NCBI RefSeq assembly: GCF_019303495.1
Contig: NZ_JAEVFI010000021.1
Span: 1-60,239 of the forward strand
DNA: 60,239 nt
Origin: Streptomyces sp. JJ66
GTDB lineage: Bacteria; Actinomycetota; Actinomycetes; Streptomycetales; Streptomycetaceae
Direction of reading: 5' to 3'
Shown: positions 18,182 through 26,439 of the stretch, in pieces
Layout of the letters: each line of letters begins with the position of its first letter
How positions within the stretch are numbered: the first letter of the stretch is position 1
Notes under the pieces: generated by a model
What the model was told of the DNA's origin: nothing
What the model saw: only the letters and a program-made list of their open reading frames with translations
Database searches by the model: none
Program-made: the position numbers and the translations under genes

Positions 18182-19233
18182 TCAGCCGCCCAGCTCCAGC
18201 ACCGTCTTCACCCCGCCGGAGTCCGGCTCGAACGCCTCCTGGAAGCGGGCGAGCGGGACCCGGCGGGTGATCATGGCGTCCAGCCAGCCCGGGTCCGCTG
18301 CGGCCAGCGCGGCGGCCGCCGCCTCGTAGTGGTGCTTGCCCGCGTTCACCGACCCCACCACGACCGAGTTCTCCAGCACCAGCTCGCGGTTGATGGCCCC
18401 GGCGTCCACCTTCAGCGGGCGCCCGGCGGGGGAGACGCCGGTCAGGCACAGCACCCCGTAGGCCGGAAGGCCGAGCATCGCGCCGAACGCCACCGGGGCG
18501 CGCCGGTCGCCTCGATGACGATGTCCGGCCGTACCGCGCGCAACACGCTCTCCACGTCGTCACTGTGGTACGTCCCGCCCAGTCGCCGCACCAGCTCCGG
18601 CTTGCGGCCCCCGGTGACCCGGTCCAGCACGTGCACCTCAAGCCCGCGCTGCTGCCCCAGCAGGGCCGCCAGCAGGCCGACCGGTCCGGCACCGGTCACC
18701 AGCACCGAGCGCGGCGCGAACCAGGCCCGGTTGCCGATGTCCAGCACCTGGTCCCAGGCCTTGGCCACGACCGTGGTGGGCTCCAGCAGCGCGCCCACGT
18801 GCTCCAGCGCCGGGTCCACCCGGACGGCGTAGCCGGCCTCCACCGTCCACAGCGTGGAGCCGTAGCCGTGGCGCTCCTTGATGCCGCGCTCGGTGTAGCG
18901 GCCGTTGCGGCACATGTCGAACTGGCCGTGCGCGCACGCCCCGCACGGCACCGGGTCCGGGCGCCGCACCACCCCGGCCACCAGGTCCCCGGCGAAGAAG
19001 CCGCTGCCAGCCGGTGCCTGCCGGACCCGGCCCAGCGACTCGTGCCCCAGCACCAGCCGCTCCCCTCCCACGGGCGCCCAGCCGTACTCCCCGCCGACGA
19101 TCTCCCGGTCCGTGCCGCAGACGCCGAGCATCAGCCCCTCCACCAGCAGCTCCCCGGCACCGGGCTCGGGGTCGGGCAGGCTCTCCACTCGCAGCGAGTT
19201 CCGCTGCTGCGGGGCGACGGTCAGCGCTTGCAT
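18182..19233 (-). pseudogene. Zinc-type glucose/alcohol dehydrogenase, frameshifted
   Basis: The first part (from ATG 19233) has the GroES-like catalytic domain of the MDR superfamily: VCGTDREI (zinc Cys), GHESLGRV, a structural zinc cluster (CGACAHGQFDMC) and the Rossmann motif VTGAGPVGLLAALLG. It resembles archaeal-type glucose 1-dehydrogenases. The frame breaks at 18494-18500, after VIEATGAP, then the expected VAFGAMLGLPAYGVLCLTG continues in another frame to the stop at 18182. Adding one C to the C-run (GGGG on the plus strand, 18495-18498) restores a continuous 350-aa protein. Either a recent loss of function or a base-calling error in a homopolymer. Confidence 0.85.
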
Positions 19234-19501
19234 CGGCACTCCCGAGGGGATACGACGGGTACGACGGGCCCTGTCGTCGGTTCCCCCGGTCTCCGCGCCC
19301 CTAACACTCCTGCCAGCACCGTCAGCTGTGACACCAGTGACGCCGAAGCGGTCGATCAGGCATACTCCACTCCGCACAGTCGCTGGTCAGCCGCCTCGGA
19401 AACCCGGAGGGGCGCACCACGACTGGTTCGTACCAACCCGGTGCCGATGCCCCAACCCCGGTGTCGCCGCCGCCGCGCCCTACAGGGAGGAGAGCGCCGC
19501 G

Positions 19502-20674
19502 ATGTCCGAGTACGTCCCCCCGCCGGTGGACCGCAGGCTGCCCACCGAGGAATCCGAGGACCTGCTGACTTTGGTCCGCGACCTGGTGCAGCGGGAGATC
19601 CGCCCCGTGGCCGCCCAGGAAGAGGACGCGGGCCGCTTCCCCCGCCAGACCTTCGCCCTGCTCTCCCGCTCCGGGCTGCTCGGCCTGCCCTACCCGGAGG
19701 AGTACGGCGGCGGTGAGCAGCCGTATGAGGTCTACCTCCAGATGCTGGAGGAGCTGGCCGCCGCCCGCCTGACCGTGGGTCTCGGTGTCAGCGTGCACAG
19801 CCTCGCCTGTCACGGGCTGGCCGCCTTCGGTTCCAAGGAGCAGCACGCCGAGTACCTGCCCGGCATGCTCGGCGGCGGGCTGCTCGGCGCCTACTGCCTG
19901 TCCGAACCCGCCGCGGGCTCCGACGCCGCCTCGCTGCGCACCCGCGCCGTCCGCGACGGCGACGACTGGATCATCGACGGCACCAAGGCGTGGATCACCC
20001 ACGGTGGCATCGCCGACTTCTACACCGTCCTGGCCCGTACCGGCGTCGCGGGGCCGCGCGGCATCACCGCGTTTCTCGTGCCCGGCGACGCCGAGGGCCT
20101 GAGCGCCGCCGCGCCGGAGCGCAAGATGGGCATGAAGGGCTCGCCCACGGCGCAGGTGCACTTCGACGGCGTCCGTGTGTCCGACGCCCGGCGCATCGGC
20201 GAGGAGGGCCAGGGCTTCGCCATCGCGCTGGCCGCACTGGACTCCGGCCGTCTGGGCATCGCCGCCTGCGCGGTCGGCCTGGCCCAGGCCGCGCTGGACG
20301 AGGCGCTGGCCTACGCCAAGGGCCGTGAGCAGTTCGGCCGCCCCATCGCCGACTTCCAGGGGCTGCGCTTCCTGCTGGCCGACATGGCCTCCCGCGTCGA
20401 GGCCGGCCGCGCGCTCTACCTGGCCGCCGCCCGCCGCCGCGACGCGGGCCTGCCGTTCAGCAAGGAGGCGGCGATGGCCAAGCTCGTGTGCACCGACACG
20501 GCCATGCGGGTGACCACCGACGCCGTGCAGGTCCTCGGCGGCTACGGCTACACCGCCGACTTCCCCGCCGAGCGCTACCTGCGGGAGTCGAAGATGCTCC
20601 AGATCGTGGAGGGCACCAACCAGATCCAGCGCGTGGTCATCTCCCGCCACCTCCTGGGCCCAGAAAGCGGCTGA
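19502..20674 (+). CDS. Acyl-CoA dehydrogenase
   Basis: FAD enzyme introducing the alpha-beta double bond in acyl-CoA; 390 aa, normal for the family. Signatures: YCLSEPAAGSDAASL (flavin-binding, ACAD signature 1), DWIIDGTKAWITHGG, FGRPIADFQGLRF (signature 2 region) and the catalytic base segment QVLGGYGYTADFPAERYLRESKMLQIVEGTNQIQR, read from about residue 340. The ATG follows AGGGAGGAGAG. Divergent from the broken dehydrogenase, no other beta-oxidation gene adjacent. A 16-bp perfect terminator follows. Confidence 0.93.
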   Translation: MSEYVPPPVDRRLPTEESEDLLTLVRDLVQREIRPVAAQEEDAGRFPRQTFALLSRSGLLGLPYPEEYGGGEQPYEVYLQMLEELAAARLTVGLGVSVHSLACHGLAAFGSKEQHAEYLPGMLGGGLLGAYCLSEPAAGSDAASLRTRAVRDGDDWIIDGTKAWITHGGIADFYTVLARTGVAGPRGITAFLVPGDAEGLSAAAPERKMGMKGSPTAQVHFDGVRVSDARRIGEEGQGFAIALAALDSGRLGIAACAVGLAQAALDEALAYAKGREQFGRPIADFQGLRFLLADMASRVEAGRALYLAAARRRDAGLPFSKEAAMAKLVCTDTAMRVTTDAVQVLGGYGYTADFPAERYLRESKMLQIVEGTNQIQRVVISRHLLGPESG

Positions 20675-20678
20675 CCCA

Positions 20679-20730
20679 CGAGGGCCGGTGGCGGGGGAAG
20701 AGCACGCTCTACCACCGCCACCGGCCCTCG
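20679..20730 (+). terminator. Terminator after the acyl-CoA dehydrogenase
   Basis: Perfect 16-bp inverted repeat, arms 20679-20694 and 20715-20730, 20-nt loop, 4 bp past the stop codon. Confidence 0.85.
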
Positions 20731-20902
20731 AAGACCCCGCGGATCACCCTCACCGGGGAGCCGGTGACCGATACCGCACCTGCCGCGGCGGGAGGGGCCG
20801 CGTCAGAGCTTGGCTCCTGACGGCCCGCCGCCGTGGCGGGCTCCCCGCGAGGAGCGCGGCCCCTGTGGCCCGGGGGTCAGCCGGAGTCCGCGGCCCCTGG
20901 TG

Positions 20903-21940
20903 TCAGCTCGCGGCAGCCTTGGTGCCGCTCGGTGTCACCGCGTGCCAGGTGCCGCCGACGCCGTGACCGTTGGTGTCCCCGGGGGCCTTGTCACCGGTGT
21001 ACGTGTACACCGGCCAGCAGTCGATGGACAGCTGCTCGGAGCCGTCGTCGCGGGTGAACGTCGTCACCAGCTCCGGATCGACGCCTTCCAGCGCCCCCAG
21101 GTCCACCGCCCCCGCGGGCTTCCACACCTCCGCGCAGTCGTCGTTGCAGTTGGACTTCATCGGCCACGCGGTGTCCTTGTCGAACCGGTACAGGGTGCGG
21201 CCCTCCGCGTCCCGCACGATCTCCCCGAGTTCCGCGTCCGTCACGGCGGTCAGGTCCGCGCCGCCGCCCTCCTCCTTGCCCGCGCTCTCGCCAGCGTCAC
21301 CGCTGCTCCCGGCCGGGGAGCTGCCCGCGGGCGCGCTGCCCGCCGGTTCGCTGCCGCCGGAGCCCGCCGCCTCAGCGCCGCCGCCCGCGTCCGCGCCCGC
21401 CTTGCCGCCGTCCGGCGCCAGCGCGTTCCACGTGCCGCCCACACCGTGTCCGCTGGCGTCGCCGGGCTTGGTGTCCTTGGCGTACCGGTAGACCGGCCAG
21501 CCGCCCAGGGTGAGCTGCTTCGACCCGTCGGCCCGCTCCACCGAGCCGACCAGCGCGGCGTCCATCCCGGACGCGGCCTTCGCGTCGTCCGCCGGGACCG
21601 GTGGCCACGCCGAGGCGCAGTCGCCCTCGCAGGTGGCCTTGGGCGGCTTCGCGGAGTCTTCCTCGAAGCGGTACAGCGTCCAGCCTTCGCTGTCGGTGAC
21701 GACCTTGCCCAGCTCGGCGTCCTCCCGCAGCGCCAGCGTGCCCGCGGGTCCGCTGCGGTCCTCGCCGCCGGCGGTGTCGCTGCCGTACCCGCCGCCGTAC
21801 TGCGGGGACAGCGAGGAGCTCTCCCCGGCTGGAGCGACGCGGTCCTCCTGTGCCTCGTCACCGCTGCCGCAACCCGCGGTGACCGCGAGAACCACCGCGA
21901 CCGCCGCCCCCACCGCCACCCGCTGACGCCCGTTCCTCAT
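20903..21940 (-). CDS. SCO0930-type lipoprotein with tandem secreted-repeat domains
   Basis: 345 aa lipoprotein: signal peptide with lipobox VTAGC, lipidated Cys24. Two homologous PF03640-type (lipoprotein_15) units follow, each carrying GWTLYRF/GRTLYRF, a pair of cysteines (CEGDCASAW; CNDDCAEVW) and a second half WPVYRYAKDTKPGD / WPVYTYTGDKAPGD ending in GHGVGGTW. A Gly/Ser/Ala linker separates the units. Function is unknown. It lies 126 bp downstream of a NuoF-ferredoxin gene and a ferric-reductase-like membrane protein on the same strand, suggesting an electron acceptor or donor outside the membrane (inference). Confidence 0.85.
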   Translation of the reverse strand: MRNGRQRVAVGAAVAVVLAVTAGCGSGDEAQEDRVAPAGESSSLSPQYGGGYGSDTAGGEDRSGPAGTLALREDAELGKVVTDSEGWTLYRFEEDSAKPPKATCEGDCASAWPPVPADDAKAASGMDAALVGSVERADGSKQLTLGGWPVYRYAKDTKPGDASGHGVGGTWNALAPDGGKAGADAGGGAEAAGSGGSEPAGSAPAGSSPAGSSGDAGESAGKEEGGGADLTAVTDAELGEIVRDAEGRTLYRFDKDTAWPMKSNCNDDCAEVWKPAGAVDLGALEGVDPELVTTFTRDDGSEQLSIDCWPVYTYTGDKAPGDTNGHGVGGTWHAVTPSGTKAAAS

Positions 21941-22066
21941 GACCGCTCCTCACTCAAGGCAACCTCAGGGTCTGTCATCGGTGGGTACGGCCCCCATGGG
22001 GCAGGCGCTCACCGCGGCCAGAAGTTGTCACGCCGCGACAAATGGCACGCCGCGACAAGCGGCAGC

Positions 22067-23575
22067 TCACTCCTGGATGCGCAGCGCCAGCGCGGGGCAG
22101 CGGCGCACCGCACGCAGCGCGTCTTGCCGCAGCCGGGCCGGAACGGGCGAGACGGCACGCTCGGGGTAACCATCTGGCCCCAGCCGCAGCACGCCGGGCA
22201 CGATGTCCGCGCACAACCCGTGGCCCTGGCACAGCGTCCAGTCCACGACCAAACGCTCCGCGCTCTCCTTGGCGGCACCGCCCTCCGGCCCGGGTCCCGG
22301 CGGCAGCGCCACCGGTGCCGCACCGCCCGCTTCCTTGCTGACGGGCAGCACACCCAGCACCGGCAGTCCGCACGGCCCACCGCGCGCGTGCTCGGCGAAG
22401 TGGTCCGCGAACACCGTCAGCGCCGACGTCACGAACCGCGCCGTGCCGTCGGGATGGCTGCACGCCCCGCGCCCGACGACCGCCTCCAGCCGCGCGGTCA
22501 CGGCGGCCAGCGCGCTCTCGCCGCCCCCCGCGACCACCCGGTCAAGGTCGTCCGCGAGCCCGGGCAGGCCGATGAAGCACGGCCCGCACTGCCCGGCCGA
22601 CTCGTCCGCCATCCACCGGGCCACCCGCGCCGTCTCGGCCGCCGCGCACGTGCTTTCCGGCACCGGCAGCACGGCGCCCGCGCCGAAGGACGCCCCGGCG
22701 TCGGCGAACGAACCGCGCGAGACCAGCGCCCCCCACGCCGCACGGGGCCCCAGCCAGCCCCCGTGGTAGCCGCCGACGAGCACACCCTGCCCCGGTGTGC
22801 TGCCGCAGACCTGGAGCACGTAGGGCAGGGGCACCCCGCTCGGCGTCTCCACCACCTTCGACCCGGCTACCGTCAGCAGCACCGTGCCCGGTTCGTCCGG
22901 CAGACCCACCGACCGGTACTCCAGCGCGCCGAGCCGCGCGGCGACCGCGAGCTGCGCGTACGTCTCGGTGTTGGACAGCAGCGTGGGCAGGCCGCCCAGC
23001 CCGCTGTCACTGGAGCGCACCCGGCGTCCCGACGGCAGCCCGGTACCCTGCGCGATGCCGCTGATCAGCGCCGAACCCTCGCCGGTGACGAACCGCTCGC
23101 GCAGCAGCGCCACCCGCAACCGGGGCGCGTAGGGTCCGCGCTCGGCGATCGCGGCGGCCACCGAGCGCTCCACATCCACGCGCGTCACCCCGACCCACAC
23201 CTCGTCCGCTCCCAGCGCCCGCGCGGCCAGCGCCGCCCCGTCCAGCACCAGGTGCGGGGTGTGCAGCCACAGGGCGGTGTCCTTGAGGCAACTGGGCTCC
23301 CCCTCGCTGCCATTGACGACGACCACGCACCGCCCATCCCGCTTTCGCGCGGCGGTCAGCACCGCCCGCACCTTGCGCGCGAACGGGAACCCGGCGCCGC
23401 CCTTGCCCCGCAGATCGATGTTCTCCGCCAGGTCGATCAGCTCCACCGGACGCAGATCAGGCACCGAGCCGTGCACGGTCAGGTGGGAGACGCGGTCCAG
23501 CCGCGCCGTCCGGTCCAGCCCGGCCAGCAGCCGTGGCGGGCCCACCGAGACCAGGGTGGGAGTCACCTCAGCCAT
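22067..23575 (-). CDS. NuoF-like NADH:acceptor oxidoreductase fused to a C-terminal ferredoxin domain
   Basis: 502 aa. The central region is NuoF-like: GKGGAGFPFARK (FMN/NADH loop), VVVNGSEGEPSCLKD, SLBB region, and an iron-sulfur domain ESAGQCGPCFIGLPGL with a further Cys in GACSHPDG. The last 65 residues form a small ferredoxin (CQGHGLCADIVPGVL ... RRCPALAL), as in P450-type 3Fe-4S ferredoxins. Such fusion proteins are usually paired with ferric-reductase-like membrane cytochromes. ATG at 23575, 13 nt inside the end of the upstream membrane protein gene, so coupled. No NADH dehydrogenase operon is present here, so it is not part of complex I. Confidence 0.85.
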   Translation of the reverse strand: MAEVTPTLVSVGPPRLLAGLDRTARLDRVSHLTVHGSVPDLRPVELIDLAENIDLRGKGGAGFPFARKVRAVLTAARKRDGRCVVVVNGSEGEPSCLKDTALWLHTPHLVLDGAALAARALGADEVWVGVTRVDVERSVAAAIAERGPYAPRLRVALLRERFVTGEGSALISGIAQGTGLPSGRRVRSSDSGLGGLPTLLSNTETYAQLAVAARLGALEYRSVGLPDEPGTVLLTVAGSKVVETPSGVPLPYVLQVCGSTPGQGVLVGGYHGGWLGPRAAWGALVSRGSFADAGASFGAGAVLPVPESTCAAAETARVARWMADESAGQCGPCFIGLPGLADDLDRVVAGGGESALAAVTARLEAVVGRGACSHPDGTARFVTSALTVFADHFAEHARGGPCGLPVLGVLPVSKEAGGAAPVALPPGPGPEGGAAKESAERLVVDWTLCQGHGLCADIVPGVLRLGPDGYPERAVSPVPARLRQDALRAVRRCPALALRIQE

Positions 23576-24453
23576 GACCGCCACCCGCCGCCCGCGCGCC
23601 GCTGCCGGCCGCGCCACGCCGGTCCCAGGTGCGGCAGCAGCCGCAGGGCCAGCGCCGTGGCCACCCCGAGCAGGCACAGCACGTAACCGGCCGTCACCCA
23701 GCCACTCGCGGCGCGCCCGGCCTTCAGCCCGTGCACCAGCGCCGCTCCCCAGGCGGGGTAGGCACACATGTGCAGGGCCCGCCAGTACCGCGACCGGCCG
23801 CCCGCGGCGAAGACGCTGCGCACCGCGCCGGTGATGGCGACGGCCAGGAACAGGTACGCGGCCACGGTCCCCAGCCCGATGAGCACCGGTCGCGCGTCGT
23901 CCCAGAACGGCACGAGGGCGGCCGTCCCGCTCACCCGGCTCTCGGCGATCTTCACCCAGATGTGCAGCGACAGAAAGCCCAGCCCGGCCACCGCCGTTCC
24001 CCGGTGCACGCCCTGGGCGAGCAGCCGGTGCGGCGAACTGAGCAGCAGCCGGTCGGTGGCCGCCAGCCCCCACAGCACCGTGGCGGTCAGCGACACCAGG
24101 GCCAGGACACCGGCGCCGAAGTCCAGGAACTCGCGGGTGCGGTGGAAGGCACCCGCGTTGAAGGCCACGGACAGCGACAGCACCGCCGTCAGGCCGAGTG
24201 CGGGACGCAGGACGCGCCGCCAGGGCAGCGGGTCCGCGTGCCGGCGCCGGTCGGGCGCGCGCCGGCCGGCGCCGTAGCGCTCGCCGTGCCGCCGGTCACG
24301 CTGCCGCCGGCCGGCGTGGTACCCGTCGGCGTGGCGGCGGTCGCGCTGGCGGGGCAGCGTGCCGGCCGGCCACCCGTCCCGCACGGGGCGCCCTTTGGGC
24401 CTGGCCCGGTTCGGGGCGCGCGGGGGCGTGGTCGAAGGGGGCAGTGGCGACAA
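23563..24453 (-). CDS. Ferric-reductase-like transmembrane protein
   Basis: 296 aa. The first 75 residues are very basic and repetitive (RQRDRRHADG, RQRDRRHGER, APDRRRHADP). After that come six to seven TM helices with paired histidines suited to bis-heme b ligation (FHRTREF; SPHRLLAQGVHRGTAV; FLSLHIWVK; YWRALHMCAYPAWGAALVHG). These match ferric reductase-like/cytochrome b561-type domains. Start TTG 24453 is supported by GGAGGT 5 nt upstream; an internal GTG near residue 24 is an alternative. Likely moves electrons from the NuoF-ferredoxin protein across the membrane (inference). Confidence 0.8.
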   Translation of the reverse strand: MSPLPPSTTPPRAPNRARPKGRPVRDGWPAGTLPRQRDRRHADGYHAGRRQRDRRHGERYGAGRRAPDRRRHADPLPWRRVLRPALGLTAVLSLSVAFNAGAFHRTREFLDFGAGVLALVSLTATVLWGLAATDRLLLSSPHRLLAQGVHRGTAVAGLGFLSLHIWVKIAESRVSGTAALVPFWDDARPVLIGLGTVAAYLFLAVAITGAVRSVFAAGGRSRYWRALHMCAYPAWGAALVHGLKAGRAASGWVTAGYVLCLLGVATALALRLLPHLGPAWRGRQRRAGGGWRSWLR

Positions 24454-24941
24454 CGGGACCTCCGGTACGTGCGACGGACCTGCTGCCCGCCCGCACGAAC
24501 CCCTCGACCGCCTCCCCTCCGGGGGCGTTACGGGTCACGCTTTTGACGCTAATTCAGTGGCGCTGGTAAAGCGCGGTGTTACTGAAGTTAACCCGTGGCG
24601 AGAGGTACCGCTTTCTCCGCTTTGCGCAGCGAAAACCGTGGGAACGGGCGCCAGCAGCATCGCCGAACACCCTCCGAACCTCCTAAGGTTTATCGTGCTG
24701 TGACAAATTCCGGCAGCGACGTCGCCGCCGCGCCCGGAGCTGCGGATGATGCCCCTCCAAGGCGGTCGTGCACCGCTCCCCAGGGAGCACGCGGCTCGCC
24801 ACGACCGCAGACGCCGTCCGGCGGACGGCTTTGTTCAACGGTCAACTTCTCTGCCAGACCGGGGAGCTGGCAAGGAGTCAAGCGCCACAGGTCCTACTGG
24901 TTACTTCCGGTAGGACCCGCCCCGGCAGGAACGAGGTAAAG
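24454..24941. other. Divergent regulatory region between the electron-transfer set and the PucR-type gene
   Basis: 488 bp, visibly less GC-rich than its surroundings, without a convincing ORF. A candidate plus-strand promoter is TTGACG (24543-24548), 18 nt, TAAAGC (24567-24572). It probably carries promoters for both divergent units; their exact positions were not fixed. Confidence 0.4.
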
Positions 24942-25994
24942 ATGTGTGACCTGATCAACCGCATCTGGGCCCGCCCTCGCGGCGAGTGGACCCGCGTTCT
25001 GAGAAAGGAACTTCCCGCGATCGCGGACGAGGTCGTAAAAGTGCTCCAGCGAAGCATTCCGGAATTTTCCACCCTTCCCTCGGTAAGTGACCGGGATGAT
25101 GCGAAACGGGCTGTTGAAGACGCCCTTTTGACCGTCCTGGGGTACCGTGAGAAGGACGAGGGGCCACCGGCGGCGGCCGGGGGAGCCGTCTCCGCCCCCG
25201 TGCCCATCGACCGCGCCCGGCGCAACCTGTTCGCCGCCCTCACCGGCGACCCCTGCGCCCCGGAGACGGCACTGAGCGACCTGGCCCGGTCCGCCCGGTG
25301 GCCGCTGCCCGAGCGGGTGCGCGCCGTCGTCCTCACCTCACCCGGTGACGCCACCCAGCTCGCCGTCGCACTCGGCGACACCCTGCTCAGCCGGGCCGAC
25401 GCCGAGACCTGCCTGCTGGTGCCCGACAAGGGTGCCTCCACCCGCAGCCTGCTCGAACACGTGCTGCGCGGCCGGCTCGTCGCCGTCGGGCACCCGGTAC
25501 CACTGGCGGAGGCGGCGTCCTCGCTGCGCTGGGCGCGCCACCTGCTGGCCCTCGGCCGCACCGGCCCGGCCCCCGACCCCGCGTTCGTCGACGACCACCT
25601 CACCCTGCTGCTGATGCTCCAGGACGAGTCGCTGACCCGGGCCCTCAGCTGCCGCTGGCTCAGCCCACTCGACGAGTTGACGCCGCGCCAGAGCGAACGG
25701 CTGGAAGCCACCCTGCTCGCCTGGCTGGAGGGCGGCGGCGCGCCGGAGGCGGCACGCACGCTCCAGGTGCACCCGCAGACGGTCCGGTACCGGCTCCGGC
25801 AGATAGAGAAGCTGTTCGGGCCCGCCCTGCGTGACCCGCGCACCCGCTTCGAGCTGGAGATGACCCTGCGCAGCCGCCGTCTGCTGGCCCAGCTGCAGCG
25901 CCGTCAGTCGCGGGCCGTACGACGCGCCCGGGCCGTCGCCGTCGGCATGCGCCCCCTGGGCGTGGCCCGCGAGGCGCGGGTGAACGGGCTGTGA
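24942..25994 (+). CDS. PucR/CdaR-type transcriptional regulator
   Basis: 350 aa. The C-terminal 60 residues carry the PucR helix-turn-helix (LLAWLEGGGAPEAARTL, VHPQTVRYRLRQIEKLFGP), highly characteristic. The middle is a GGDEF-like/PucR linker region with no recognisable sensor motif. The N-terminal 60 residues (MCDLINRIWARPRGEWTRVL) are helical. ATG at 24942 with GAGG 7 nt upstream; an earlier in-frame reading from 24768 has no good ribosome site. Divergent from the ferric-reductase-like gene, so it may control that set. Many similar orphan regulators exist in Streptomyces; ligand unknown. Confidence 0.85.
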   Translation: MCDLINRIWARPRGEWTRVLRKELPAIADEVVKVLQRSIPEFSTLPSVSDRDDAKRAVEDALLTVLGYREKDEGPPAAAGGAVSAPVPIDRARRNLFAALTGDPCAPETALSDLARSARWPLPERVRAVVLTSPGDATQLAVALGDTLLSRADAETCLLVPDKGASTRSLLEHVLRGRLVAVGHPVPLAEAASSLRWARHLLALGRTGPAPDPAFVDDHLTLLLMLQDESLTRALSCRWLSPLDELTPRQSERLEATLLAWLEGGGAPEAARTLQVHPQTVRYRLRQIEKLFGPALRDPRTRFELEMTLRSRRLLAQLQRRQSRAVRRARAVAVGMRPLGVAREARVNGL

Positions 25995-26021
25995 GCACCA
26001 CAGCCTGACGCCGCCCCCCAA

Positions 26022-26066
26022 CCGCAGCGGCCCCAAAGCCCTCACCCGGCTCCGGGGCCGCTGCGG
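26022..26066 (+). terminator. Terminator of the PucR-type gene
   Basis: Perfect 13-bp arms, 26022-26034 and 26054-26066, 19-nt loop, 27 bp after the stop. Confidence 0.8.
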
Positions 26067-26271
26067 CATGCCCGAGGGCGGATACACCCACCCCGTTGCC
26101 AGCGCACCCCGCTGGCCGGGCAGCCGAAACCGGACTCGCCAGCCCGCTCGCCCCCGCCGCCGAGGTCCGCGCCCGGCGTCCGCACCACCCGGCCTTCCGC
26201 GTCGCCGTGTCGTGCCGCCCCTGCCCGCCCGGGCCTCCATGCCCCGTCATCGTGCCCCCGGGCGCGCCCCC

Positions 26272-26315
26272 GCGGTCCCACCCTCAAGCCCGCTGCGGTC
26301 CCACCGTCAAGCCCG
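26272..26315. repeat. Tandem 21-bp direct repeat
   Basis: Two copies of GCGGTCCCACCSTCAAGCCCG (26272-26292 and 26295-26315) differing at one base, period 23 bp, in the 445-bp convergent gap 25995-26439 that also holds two terminators. Nothing else is visible in that gap. Confidence 0.7.
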
Positions 26316-26377
26316 GCCCCCGCGAGCCCGCCGCCCGGGCGGTGCCCCCGGAGACGTCTCCGCCACCGTCGCACGCC

Positions 26378-26412
26378 AAGGGCCCGTCCCAGCCAGGCCG
26401 GGACGGGCCCTT
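26378..26412 (-). terminator. Terminator of the DUF1996/DUF4142 unit
   Basis: Perfect 13-bp arms AAGGGCCCGTCCC (26378-26390) and its complement (26400-26412), 9-nt loop, 27 bp beyond the stop of the minus-strand gene. Confidence 0.85.
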
Positions 26413-26439
26413 CACGTGCGGACGCCTGGTGTCACCTCC

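Noticed and set aside
18442..19377. Two separate dehydrogenase genes at 18182-19377
   Set aside because: The two frames are one protein interrupted by a single missing base, shown by uninterrupted family similarity across the junction.
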